DNA of 64,000 nt. Origin: Halochromatium sp. Lineage in GTDB: Bacteria; Pseudomonadota; Gammaproteobacteria; Chromatiales; Chromatiaceae. The stretch lies in NCBI GenBank assembly GCA_010912705.1, contig POWB01000012.1, positions 25,139 through 89,138 on the forward strand, read 5' to 3'. Position numbers and translations under genes: made by a program. Of this stretch, positions 27,499 to 35,147 are shown in pieces; position 1 is the stretch's first letter, and each line of letters starts with the position of its first letter. The notes below the pieces were generated by a model. The model made no database searches. It saw only the letters and a program-made list of their open reading frames with translations, and was not told where the DNA came from.

Positions 27499-28453
27499 AG
27501 GTGTCGTAGGCATTGACGATGCGTTGCACCAGGGCATGACGGACCACGTCACGAGCGCTGAAGAAGGAGAAGCTGATGCCTTCCACGGAGCGCAGCACCT
27601 CAACCGCTTGGCGCAGGCCCGAAGGCTGGCCACGCGGTAGGTCGACTTGGGTCACGTCACCGGTGACCACGGCGGTCGAGCCGAAGCCGATCCGAGTCAG
27701 GAACATCTTCATCTGTTCGGGCGTGGTGTTTTGGGCCTCGTCGAGGATGATGAAGGCGTCGTTCAGGGTGCGCCCGCGCATGTAGGCGAGCGGTGCGACC
27801 TCGATCACGTTGCGCTCGATCAGCTTGTTGACCTTTTCGAAGCCGAGCATCTCGAACAGGGCATCGTAGAGCGGGCGCAGGTAGGGGTCGATCTTTTGGG
27901 CCAGGTCACCGGGCAGGAAGCCGAGCCGCTCGCCGGCCTCGACCGCAGGGCGCACCAGCAGCAGGCGACGCACCCGCTCGGTCTCCAGGGCCTCGACCGC
28001 GCAGGCCACCGCGAGATAGGTCTTGCCGGTGCCGGCGGGGCCAACGCCGAAATTGATGTCGTGGCGCAGGATCGCGTGCATATAGCTGAGCTGCATCTCG
28101 CCGCGCGGTTTGATCAGTCCGCGCTTGGTCTTGATGATCAGCTCCGGCACCGCGTCAGCGCTGGTGGCGGCCAGGGCATCGGCGCCTGACTCGACTAGCT
28201 CGAGATGGATGCGCTCTGGCGCTAGCACCTCATCCGCGGTCGCTGCATAGAGCACTTCGAGCAGGCGGGCACCGGCCTCGGCGGCCTTGCGCTCACCAAT
28301 GACCCGGAAGCTCATGCCGCGATTGGCGATCTCGACGCCAAGGCGGCGCTCGATCAGGCGTAGATGAGCGTCGAACTGGCCGCAGAGGTTTGCTAACCGC
28401 ACATTGTCTTCGGGCGACAGGCTAAGGTCGAAATTGGTGGGTGGTTGGGTCAA
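27476..28453 (-). CDS. phoH: PhoH-like ATPase (YbeZ)
   Basis: 325 residues. Walker A GPAGTGKTYLA, the RPAVEAGERLGFLPGD motif and Walker B AFIILDEAQNTTPEQMKMFLTR define PhoH/YbeZ. It partners YbeY in RNA metabolism. It lies 71 bp after miaB on the same strand, forming the gammaproteobacterial miaB-ybeZ-ybeY-ybeX order. Confidence 0.95.
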   Translation of the reverse strand: MTQPPTNFDLSLSPEDNVRLANLCGQFDAHLRLIERRLGVEIANRGMSFRVIGERKAAEAGARLLEVLYAATADEVLAPERIHLELVESGADALAATSADAVPELIIKTKRGLIKPRGEMQLSYMHAILRHDINFGVGPAGTGKTYLAVACAVEALETERVRRLLLVRPAVEAGERLGFLPGDLAQKIDPYLRPLYDALFEMLGFEKVNKLIERNVIEVAPLAYMRGRTLNDAFIILDEAQNTTPEQMKMFLTRIGFGSTAVVTGDVTQVDLPRGQPSGLRQAVEVLRSVEGISFSFFSARDVVRHALVQRIVNAYDTYDRDQGV

Positions 28454-28524
28454 TGGCGATGCGCGCTGGGCGCTGTTGAGGGAGCGAATCGGTTGATCGG
28501 TCGCAGGCGCATGGATGAGCGCGC

Positions 28525-29925
28525 TTAGAGTCGGGCGTTACCGAGCCCGAGCGCCGGCGCGATGCTGGCCATGCCAGCTGGCCCTGGGTCAACCGCAGTG
28601 GCCTGCTGCAGCTCGCCACGCAGCGAATTCGGCAGGGCTTCGGTGATCAGTAGATCGGCGAATCCGCCGACCAGCGATTTGGGGCCGCTAAAGTTGACCA
28701 CTCGGTTGTTCTCAGTGCGCCCGGCGAGCTGGCTCGGATCCTTGCGGGAGGGGCCAGTGACTAGCACGCGATGTCGCTCTCCGACCATCTTGCGGCTGAT
28801 CTGCTGCGCCTGTTGATTGATCTGCTGTTGTAGCCGGGCCAGTCGTGCTTGCTTGACGTTGGCAGGGACGAGGTCCGGATAATCGGCAGCTGGGGTTCCA
28901 GGGCGGGCACTATAGAGGAAGCTGAAGGATTGGTCGAAGCCGATCTCGCGGATTAGCTGCAGCGTGGCCTCGAAATCGGTCTCGGTCTCGCCGGGAAAGC
29001 CGACGATGAAGTCTGACGAGAGGCTGATCTCCGGGCGGGCACGTCGCAGTCGGCGGATCTTGTCTTTGTATTCGAGTGCGGTGTGGCCGCGTTTCATCAA
29101 CGCCAGGATGCGATCCGAGCCGCTCTGCACCGGCAGATGCAGGAAGCTGACCAGTTCTGGCACCTCGGCATAGGCCTCGATCAGGCTATCGGAGAATTCG
29201 ACCGGATGTGAGGTGGTGAAGCGGATGCGGTCGATGCCGTCGATCGCCGCGCAGTAGCGGATCAGGAGCGCTAGGTCGGCGATCTCGCCATCGTGCATCG
29301 GGCCGCGATAGGCGTTGACGTTCTGCCCCAATAGATTGACCTCGCGCACGCCTTGCTCGGCGAGGCTGGCGACCTCGGCGATGACATCATCGAAGGGGCG
29401 GCTGACCTCCTCGCCACGGGTGTAGGGCACCACGCAATAGGTGCAGTATTTGGAGCAGCCCTCCATCACCGAGACGAAGGCGCTTGGCCCCTCGGCGCGC
29501 GGTTCCGGCAAGCGGTCGAACTTCTCGATCTCGGGGAAGCTGACATCGATCTGCGGCTGCTGTCGCAGTTTTAGTGCATCGAGCATCGCCGGCAAGCGGT
29601 GCAGCGTCTGCGGGCCGAAGACCAGGTCGACATAGGGCGCGCGCTCGCGGATCAGCTCACCTTCTTGGCTGGCGACGCAGCCGCCGACGCCGATCACCAG
29701 GTCAGGTCGAGACTGCTTCCAGGGCCGCCAGCGCCCGAGCTGGGAGAACACCTTCTCTTGCGCCTTCTCGCGGATCGAGCAGGTGTTGAGCAGCAGCACA
29801 TCGGCCTCTTCGGGGCGCTCGGTGCGCTCGAGACCATGCGATTCACGCAGCAGGTCGGCCATCCGCGACGAGTCGTACTCGTTCATCTGGCAGCCGTAGG
29901 TTTGGATGAAGACTTTGCGCGGCAT
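28525..29925 (-). CDS. miaB: tRNA-2-methylthio-N6-dimethylallyladenosine synthase MiaB
   Basis: 466 residues from the ATG at 29925, which begins [20 protein letters not shown]; an in-frame upstream extension to 30222 looks like untranslated leader. The N-terminal UPF0004 domain holds one 4Fe-4S cluster. The radical-SAM motif CSKYCTYC binds the second. A TRAM domain closes the protein. MiaB adds the methylthio group to A37 of tRNAs reading UNN codons. The E. coli enzyme is of similar length. Confidence 0.95.
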   Translation of the reverse strand: MPRKVFIQTYGCQMNEYDSSRMADLLRESHGLERTERPEEADVLLLNTCSIREKAQEKVFSQLGRWRPWKQSRPDLVIGVGGCVASQEGELIRERAPYVDLVFGPQTLHRLPAMLDALKLRQQPQIDVSFPEIEKFDRLPEPRAEGPSAFVSVMEGCSKYCTYCVVPYTRGEEVSRPFDDVIAEVASLAEQGVREVNLLGQNVNAYRGPMHDGEIADLALLIRYCAAIDGIDRIRFTTSHPVEFSDSLIEAYAEVPELVSFLHLPVQSGSDRILALMKRGHTALEYKDKIRRLRRARPEISLSSDFIVGFPGETETDFEATLQLIREIGFDQSFSFLYSARPGTPAADYPDLVPANVKQARLARLQQQINQQAQQISRKMVGERHRVLVTGPSRKDPSQLAGRTENNRVVNFSGPKSLVGGFADLLITEALPNSLRGELQQATAVDPGPAGMASIAPALGLGNARL

Positions 29926-30425
29926 GGACTCTGTTCGGTTCGCTAGTACTGATAGCGCTGTGGGTCGAGAATGCTGATAGAGCAGCGGGTCGAGCGGCTC
30001 ATCCTCAGGAAAGGGGATCATGGTGTCAAGCACTGCTGAATCAATTGATTTCCTGTGCTGTCGGTCGAGCCTCCGGGCGGCCAAGCCGATGTCGGTGCTG
30101 AGCCTTTGAATCGCACAGCGCTTTGCTGGTCTCTGCTGGTCCTTATGCTCGTCTTTGGCGACAGGCCGCAGGCTAGATCGCCAGGTTTCCTTAGCGTCTT
30201 CGCGCCTTCGCGTGAGATTCATGAACTATCCATGCTAGAGAGGGTGAGTGAACATCAGGCTGATCCTGAGCCTGTGTGTCTGGGAATTACCGAGGGGCAG
30301 TCCGCGTTTGAGCTGACTTGGGTCAATGCGCTGCAGGCTGTTGCAGAAGACCGCTATCAACAACATCTAGCGTTCGCTATACTCCGCAACACAATATCTT
30401 GTGTCTTCCGCCCGTGAGCGCTTCT
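29926..30425. other. 500-bp divergent intergenic region miaB / nrdD
   Basis: No gene is supported here, although frames stay open in both directions. It contains the 12-bp palindrome AATCAATTGATT at about 30040-30051 on the miaB side and, at its right end, the nrdD promoter with an NrdR box. A leader for miaB probably occupies part of it. Confidence 0.6.
30378..30404 (+). promoter_or_regulatory. nrdD promoter -10 element and NrdR box
   Basis: TATACT at 30378-30383 is a good -10 hexamer. Six bases on, ACACAATATCTTGTGT (30389-30404) matches the NrdR-box consensus acaCwAtATaTwGtgt almost perfectly and is nearly palindromic. The box would cover the transcription start, so NrdR bound to dATP/ATP would repress nrdD-nrdG. 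NrdR usually binds two boxes; a second, poor candidate lies around 30360-30375. Confidence 0.75.
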
Positions 30426-32465
30426 ATGTCGACCCTTGCTGCCCAAGTCGCTGTTTTGCCAACGAGCGTCACCAAACGCGATGGCGAACAGATCCCGTTC
30501 GATGCCTCAAAGATCCAGTCGGCGATCCTGCGCGCCGGGCAGGCGACCGGAGAATTTGGCGAGTTGGAGGCGCAGCTGCTGACCGCGCAGGTGGTCAAGG
30601 TGCTGGCGCATCGTTATGGGGAAGGGCGCAATCCGGACATCGAGGGGATTCAGGACGTCGTCGAGCAGACCCTGATCAGTGCCAACCATTTCGAGACCGC
30701 GCGCTCCTATATCGTTTATCGCGAGCAGCGCGCCAAGCTGCGTGCCGATCGCCGCACCCTGGTCGATGTCACGAGCTCGATCAACGAGTACCTGGACCGC
30801 TCCGACTGGCGCGTCGCGGCCAATGCCAACCAGGGTTATTCACTCGGTGGGCTGATCCTGAACACCTCGGGCAAGATGATCGCCAACTACTGGCTGTCAC
30901 ATGTGTATCCACCGCAGGTTGGCGAGGCGCATCGCGAGGGCGATCTGCACATCCACGATCTCGACATGCTGGCTGGCTACTGCGCCGGCTGGTCGCTGCG
31001 CACCCTGCTGGCCGAGGGCCTGAACGGTGTGCCAGGCCGGGTCGAAGCCGGGGCGCCAAAGCACATGTCGAGCGCGATTGGACAGATCGTCAATTTTCTC
31101 GGCACCTTGCAGAACGAGTGGGCCGGCGCCCAGGCGTTCTCGAGCTTCGATACCTACATGGCGCCTTACGTGCGCGTCGACCGGCTCGACTATTCGCGCG
31201 TGAAGCAGTACATCCAAGAGTTGATCTACAACCTCAACGTGCCGTCGCGCTGGGGCACACAGACGCCCTTTACCAATCTCACCTTCGATTGGGTTTGCCC
31301 GGAGGATCTGCGCGATCAGGTGCCGATGATCGGTGGCCTGGAGCAGCCGTTCACCTACGGCGAGCTGCAGACCGAGATGGACATGATCAATCGCGCCTAC
31401 ATCGAAGTGATGACTAAGGGCGATGCCAAGGGGCGCATCTTCACCTTCCCGATCCCGACCTACAACATCACCGAGGACTTCCCCTGGGAGAGCGATAATG
31501 CAAGCTATCTGTTTGAAATGACAGCAAAATATGGCTTGCCCTATTTTCAGAATTTCCTCAACTCCGAGCTGTCGCCGAATATGGTGCGCTCGATGTGCTG
31601 CCGGCTGCAGCTGGATCTGACCGAACTGCTCAAGCGCGGCAATGGCTTATTCGGCTCGGCCGAGCAGACCGGCTCGCTCGGCGTGGTGACTATCAACTGC
31701 GCTCGGCTCGGCTATACCCATCGCGGCGATGAGGCCGGGCTGCTGCGGCGCCTCGATGAATTGATGGAGCTAGGCAAGAAGAGCCTGGAGCTGAAGCGTA
31801 AGGTGATCCAGCGCCACATGGATGCCGGGCTCTTCCCTTATACCAAGCGCTATCTCGGCACCCTGCGCAATCATTTCAGCACGCTTGGGGTCAATGGTAT
31901 CAACGAGATGATCCGCAACTTCACCGCGGATACCGACGACATCACCACCGAGTGGGGCCATGCCTTCGCTTGCCGGCTGCTCGATCATGTGCGTGCGCGG
32001 ATGGTGGAGTTCCAAGAAGAGACTGGCCACATGTACAACCTGGAGGCGACACCGGCCGAGGGCACCACCTATCGCTTCGCCCGTGAGGACAAGAAGCGCT
32101 TCCCTGACATTCTGCAGGCCGGTACCGAGGACACGCCCTATTACACCAATTCCTCGCAACTGCCGGTCGGCTACACCGACGACGCCTTTGAGGCATTGGC
32201 GGCGCAGGATGAGCTGCAGACTAAGTATACCGGCGGTACGGTGCTGCACCTTTATATGGGCGAGCGCATCGGCTCGACGGATGCTTGCAAGCGCTTGGTG
32301 CAGCGTGCGCTGACCCATTTCCGACTGCCCTACATCACGGTGACGCCGATCTTCTCGGTCTGTCCAACCCATGGCTATCTGGCCGGCGAGCACGAGTTCT
32401 GCCCCAAGTGCGATGCCGAGTTGATCGAGAAGAAGCGCGCACAACTGCACGCCGTTGCCAGCTGA
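30426..32465 (+). CDS. nrdD: Anaerobic ribonucleoside-triphosphate reductase, main subunit without glycyl-radical tail
   Basis: 679 residues from ATG 30426. An ATP-cone (about 10-105; VTKRDGEQIPFDASKIQSAI) precedes the class III reductase barrel (HIHDLDMLAGYCAGWSL, SMCCRLQLDLTELLKRG, the SLGVVTINCARLGY strand). It ends soon after a zinc-site-like CPTHGYLAGEHEFCPKC and, unlike standard NrdD, lacks the RVxGYxRP glycyl-radical segment. That segment is the next gene. The complete enzyme, activated by NrdG, makes dNTPs without oxygen. Confidence 0.93.
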   Translation: MSTLAAQVAVLPTSVTKRDGEQIPFDASKIQSAILRAGQATGEFGELEAQLLTAQVVKVLAHRYGEGRNPDIEGIQDVVEQTLISANHFETARSYIVYREQRAKLRADRRTLVDVTSSINEYLDRSDWRVAANANQGYSLGGLILNTSGKMIANYWLSHVYPPQVGEAHREGDLHIHDLDMLAGYCAGWSLRTLLAEGLNGVPGRVEAGAPKHMSSAIGQIVNFLGTLQNEWAGAQAFSSFDTYMAPYVRVDRLDYSRVKQYIQELIYNLNVPSRWGTQTPFTNLTFDWVCPEDLRDQVPMIGGLEQPFTYGELQTEMDMINRAYIEVMTKGDAKGRIFTFPIPTYNITEDFPWESDNASYLFEMTAKYGLPYFQNFLNSELSPNMVRSMCCRLQLDLTELLKRGNGLFGSAEQTGSLGVVTINCARLGYTHRGDEAGLLRRLDELMELGKKSLELKRKVIQRHMDAGLFPYTKRYLGTLRNHFSTLGVNGINEMIRNFTADTDDITTEWGHAFACRLLDHVRARMVEFQEETGHMYNLEATPAEGTTYRFAREDKKRFPDILQAGTEDTPYYTNSSQLPVGYTDDAFEALAAQDELQTKYTGGTVLHLYMGERIGSTDACKRLVQRALTHFRLPYITVTPIFSVCPTHGYLAGEHEFCPKCDAELIEKKRAQLHAVAS

Positions 32466-32538
32466 GCCCGCAATCGACCGACCCAACTGTCGCGGCTGAG
32501 CCATCGGCCGCCCCACTGAGACTCATAGGAGTTAGGAG

Positions 32539-32775
32539 ATGCAACAGAAGATGCAACAGAGCCACAACGAACCGGCCATCGTGCTGCGCGACGAGGAGCG
32601 CACCCGCTGCGAGGTCTGGACGCGCGTGATGGGCTACCACCGTCCGGTGTCGGCGTTCAATCGCGGCAAGCAGGCCGAGCATCAGGAGCGGGTCTACTTC
32701 CAAGAGCAGGCGACGGGTCGCCCTGCCCAGCCGTCGATGAGGCAGGGCGAGCAGGTGCGGCGCGAGGCGGCTTGA
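32539..32775 (+). CDS. Stand-alone glycyl-radical domain of class III ribonucleotide reductase
   Basis: 78 residues with its own ATG and ribosome-binding site (TAGGAG just upstream). The core CEVWTRVMGYHRPVSAFNRG (residues 24-43) corresponds to the C-terminal glycyl-radical loop of NrdD, with Gly32 as the radical-bearing residue. The following KQAEHQER matches the usual basic tail. It lies 73 bp after the nrdD stop and overlaps nrdG by 4 bp (TTGA). It must associate in trans with the nrdD product and be activated by NrdG, comparable in principle to YfiD/GrcA for pyruvate formate-lyase. The last ~25 residues are extra and low-complexity. Confidence 0.88.
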   Translation: MQQKMQQSHNEPAIVLRDEERTRCEVWTRVMGYHRPVSAFNRGKQAEHQERVYFQEQATGRPAQPSMRQGEQVRREAA

Positions 32776-33677
32776 GCGCCGCTTTGTGCGCCTCTGCGTG
32801 TCCATCGGCGGCCAGCGGGCTCCGGCTCGGCGGGCTGACGCCGCTGACCAGCGTCGATTATCCAGGCGAACTGGCCGCTGTGGTCTACTGCCAGGGCTGC
32901 CCTTGGCGCTGCCCTTACTGTCATAACGGTCATCTGCTCGATGCCGCGGCTAGCCATGAGGGCGCGCGGTCAGCCGCAGAGAACGCATCGCGTCAGCGCC
33001 AGGTCAACGGGGGTAGTGGCGAGCCAGCCCGGCAGAGGGATCGCGAGATTCAGGCGAATGCTGAGATGCAGGCGAATGCTGAGACTCAGGTTCAGGGCGA
33101 GGTGCAGGGGGCCGGGCAGGATGCAATCACGTGGGCCGAGGTGCTTGACCTGCTGCGAACCCGTCGCGGTCTGCTCGACGCGGTGGTGTTCAGCGGCGGC
33201 GAGCCGACCGCCCAGTCGGCACTGGCCGAGGCGATGGCCGAGGTGAAGGCGCTCGGTTTCAAGGTTGGACTGCACAGCGGCGGTCCTTACCCACAGCGCT
33301 TGGCCGGGCTGATCCCGCTGATCGATTGGGTTGGGCTGGATATCAAGGCGCTGCCAGGGGACTATCCCCGGGTGACTGGTGTTCCTGACTCCGGCGAGGC
33401 GGCTTGGCGGAGTCTGCGCCTGTTGCTCGAGTCGGGCGTCGAGCTTGAGGTGCGCACCACGCCGATGCCCGGCCTGGATGACGACGATTACCTGCAACGG
33501 CTGATGCGGCAACTGGCCGATGTCGGCGTCACCCGCTACGTCCTCCAGCAGGCGCAGCCTGACCATCTGCTCGACCCCAGCCTGCGCGACCAATTGCGCC
33601 CGCTGTCGTCCAGGCTGGCGCACCTCAACGACCGGCTGCCCAATCCGTTTCAACGCTTCGAGTTGCGCGCCGCCTGA
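32772..33677 (+). CDS. nrdG: Anaerobic ribonucleotide reductase activating enzyme NrdG (radical SAM)
   Basis: 301 residues from a TTG overlapping the previous stop. Cys43-x3-Cys47-x2-Cys50 binds the 4Fe-4S cluster for S-adenosylmethionine cleavage; LTSVDYPGELAAVVYCQGC, VVFSGGEPTAQ and the DWVGLDIKALPGDY block are typical. It generates the glycyl radical on the small partner. An insertion of about 60 polar residues (positions 57-116; Gln/Asn/Glu/Ala-rich, partly from 18-bp tandem repeats) separates the cluster motif from the rest, longer than in other NrdG proteins. Confidence 0.93.
   Translation: MSAALCASACPSAASGLRLGGLTPLTSVDYPGELAAVVYCQGCPWRCPYCHNGHLLDAAASHEGARSAAENASRQRQVNGGSGEPARQRDREIQANAEMQANAETQVQGEVQGAGQDAITWAEVLDLLRTRRGLLDAVVFSGGEPTAQSALAEAMAEVKALGFKVGLHSGGPYPQRLAGLIPLIDWVGLDIKALPGDYPRVTGVPDSGEAAWRSLRLLLESGVELEVRTTPMPGLDDDDYLQRLMRQLADVGVTRYVLQQAQPDHLLDPSLRDQLRPLSSRLAHLNDRLPNPFQRFELRAA
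33051..33104 (+). repeat. 18-bp tandem repeat inside nrdG
   Basis: Units start at 33051, 33069 and, diverged, 33087. The first two are identical apart from their last two bases and encode QANAEM and QANAET. The period of 18 bp keeps the reading frame, so the repeat lengthens the polar linker of NrdG without breaking it. Confidence 0.7.
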
Positions 33678-33758
33678 ACCCCGTCGCGATGGCGGCGATG
33701 CGTGCTTGAAAACGCTGGTTTACGTGGTGGGAAGGCGACGACGCGCTCGGGATGCGCG

Positions 33759-33830
33759 GCCACCCGTTGCGGTACCGTTTGCGAAGCGCCGGCACCGCAA
33801 CGGGCGGTCGGGTCGAGCCGCTAGTTGGGC
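33759..33830 (-). repeat. Hairpin with attC-like R'' box after the antitoxin gene (candidate third attC remnant or nrdG terminator)
   Basis: A large inverted repeat (33763-33776 against 33790-33804, about 13 bp with one mismatch) lies next to GCCCAAC (minus strand, 33830-33824), which fits the integron R'' consensus RYYYAAC. Counting 72 bp, the length of the two better attC sites, ends at a poor R' box. It may be a decayed attC closing the cassette array, or simply a terminator structure for nrdG; there is no T-run. Confidence 0.35.
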
Positions 33831-33835
33831 TCTCT

Positions 33836-34045
33836 CTATGCGTACTCGAAGACCGGAGTCTCGATGACTCTATCAGGACGCTTCCCGCCTTTGATGAGCA
33901 TCTGGATATGCTCGACCGTATCTGGCGAGAAGAACTCCTCTCCAGTCTCCTGGCAAATACGCGCCGGTACCTGTTCAACCACGTAGAACTTTCCCTCGTA
34001 CTCAAGCGTGTAGGTAACTGTCTTATCGACCAGGGTTTCTTTCAT
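33836..34045 (-). CDS. YgiT-type antitoxin-like small protein, orphan
   Basis: 69 residues from the ATG at 34045. The sequence KETLVDKTVTYTLEYEG, VPARICQETGEEFFSPDTV and KRPDRVIETPVFEY matches the common ~70-aa family labelled YgiT-type zinc-finger/MqsA-like antitoxin, which usually lacks real zinc ligands. Such proteins pair with a small RNase-type toxin, but no partner is adjacent. A GTG at 34057 lies inside the attC-like site, so either start places the gene directly at a cassette boundary. Minus strand, like the other cassette genes. Confidence 0.7.
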   Translation of the reverse strand: MKETLVDKTVTYTLEYEGKFYVVEQVPARICQETGEEFFSPDTVEHIQMLIKGGKRPDRVIETPVFEYA

Positions 34046-34117
34046 GGATACCGCCACGCTCAGCCGAGCCGGTTGAGCGATAGCGAAACCGGCTTTGGCT
34101 GAAGCATCGTGTTAGGC
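34046..34117 (-). repeat. Integron attC-like site 1 (72 bp)
   Basis: On the minus strand it begins with GCCTAAC (34117-34111), an exact R'' core, continues with a stem containing AGCCGGTTTCGCT and its partner CAACCGGCT, and ends with a decayed R' (GGTATCC, 34052-34046). It is the same length as site 2 and about 85% identical to it. It follows the vapC gene on the same strand, as attC sites follow cassette genes. Confidence 0.75.
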
Positions 34118-34168
34118 GATTTTATAGGGGTCAGAGAAAAAACCTACGCTGGCTCCATTTAGTGGAGC

Positions 34169-34557
34169 TTATGGATAAGGCAACAAATTTAACTCTGAAA
34201 TAAACCGATAATCGCGCTGATTTTTTGAAGCCAGCGGACAGTCCCAAATTATTGCCGTTGCCGCAATTAAAGAATCAGCGATCAGCAAGCCATGACTAAG
34301 CCGATATTCTCTCAGTAACTCATCTGCTTTTTCAGAAGTGGCTTCGTTTACAGCAAAAATCTCAAATCGTTGAAGGAATTTTTCAGTTTCACGCAGTTCA
34401 TTTTATTGCGACATCCGACAACAAGCTCCATCTTGGTGATAATGCTTACGGCTAATTGTGCTTGCTCCTCATGGTATTTGAGGCAATTTACCGCCTGGTC
34501 AACTTCCATCCCAGCATCAATCAGGATATCGGTATCGACTATTACGAAATCAGACAA
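34169..34557 (-). pseudogene. vapC: VapC-type PIN-domain toxin with a -1 frameshift
   Basis: The first frame (34557-34348) gives the PIN start SDFVIVDTDILIDAGMEV and MELVVGCRNK, then stops after 69 residues. The adjacent frame continues with ETEKFLQRFEIFAVNEAT, LLIADSLIAATAI and LPYP, ending at 34169. Joined, they make a standard ~129-residue VapC ribonuclease with the acidic PIN residues in both halves. The break falls at a run of four A's on the coding strand (34404-34401 by + coordinates), where five would restore the frame. It is either a loss-of-function mutation or a sequence error. Confidence 0.8.
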
Positions 34558-34561
34558 GGCA

Positions 34562-34792
34562 TTAACCCCATTCGGTTTGGCGCAAATGTCTTACCCAAGT
34601 TGAACTATCCGTCATGTCGTCACGATTTTTCCACATACCTATAAAAGGCTCTTTTTCTATTGGCGGCAGCTTATTTTTTGGTAGCGAATGACGGCTATAG
34701 CGTTGTTTTAAGAATGCAACAAAATCAATCGCTTCTTGCTGTGCAATCGGCGGCAAAGATGCAACATCCTGCAATAATTTCTGTTGATTCAT
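34562..34792 (-). CDS. vapB: VapB/DUF2281-type antitoxin
   Basis: 76 residues with a GGAG ribosome site. The pattern VASLPPIAQQEAIDFVAFLKQR followed by EPFIGMWKNRDDMTDSS and a C-terminal WVRHLRQTEW is typical of DUF2281 antitoxins that neutralise PIN toxins. It ends 4 bp before vapC. The pair forms one cassette between two attC sites; toxin-antitoxin cassettes are common in sedentary chromosomal integrons and are thought to stabilise the array. Confidence 0.85.
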   Translation of the reverse strand: MNQQKLLQDVASLPPIAQQEAIDFVAFLKQRYSRHSLPKNKLPPIEKEPFIGMWKNRDDMTDSSTWVRHLRQTEWG

Positions 34793-34827
34793 TGCGCATA
34801 CTCCAAATTGATATTTTTGAGTTGATG

Positions 34828-34899
34828 GCCTAACGCCACGCTCAGCCTAGCCGGTTGAGCGAGAGCGAAACCGGCTTCGGATGGAGCACCGTGTTAGGC
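34828..34899 (-). repeat. Integron attC-like site 2 (72 bp, intact core sites)
   Basis: On the minus strand the site runs from R'' GCCTAAC (34899-34893) to R' GTTAGGC (34834-34828), exactly complementary cores. The interior forms an imperfect palindrome around AGCCGGTTTCGCT and CAACCGGCT, with L-box-like arms (GGTGCTC and GAGCGTG). This is the full architecture of an attC site. It follows the truncated gene at 34932-35147 and precedes vapB on the same strand. Confidence 0.85.
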
Positions 34900-34931
34900 G
34901 AATTTAATGTGGTCGTTCCCGGTTTCCCCAA

Positions 34932-35147
34932 TTAATGAGCATCCCACCCAGCCTGAGTACAAATATAAAGTATCGAGTTTACCTCATCTACCGTCATCCG
35001 ACCGTAATGTAGTTCCCCCGCGCAATCAGAGGCCGTTGGAAAACGGCCCGAAGTAGTATCAGCGTTGAAATAGCCACCTTCAACTTTAATTTCTGGCGTG
35101 TTGGTTCCTGTAGTTCCTATATAGATTTCATGTATTTCTGATTCTGA
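34932..35147 (-). pseudogene. Cassette gene truncated at its 5' end by the IS element
   Basis: About 71 residues (SESEIHEIYIGTTGTNTPEI to TQAGWDAH) remain; the start codon and N-terminus are lost at the IS boundary. The frame happens to continue into the IS to 35210, giving a spurious fused start. The Gly/Thr-rich protein has no recognised family and AT-rich codon use unlike the chromosome. An attC site follows it. Confidence 0.65.

Noticed and set aside
30040..30051. AATCAATTGATT palindrome as an FNR/Anr site
   Set aside because: FNR sites read TTGAT-N4-ATCAA; here the half sites are in the opposite order, so it does not fit.
32463..32539. nrdD split as a sequencing frameshift
   Set aside because: The downstream part has its own ATG and TAGGAG ribosome site, a 73-bp spacer, and a sensible start, and the upstream protein ends with a normal tail rather than broken coding.
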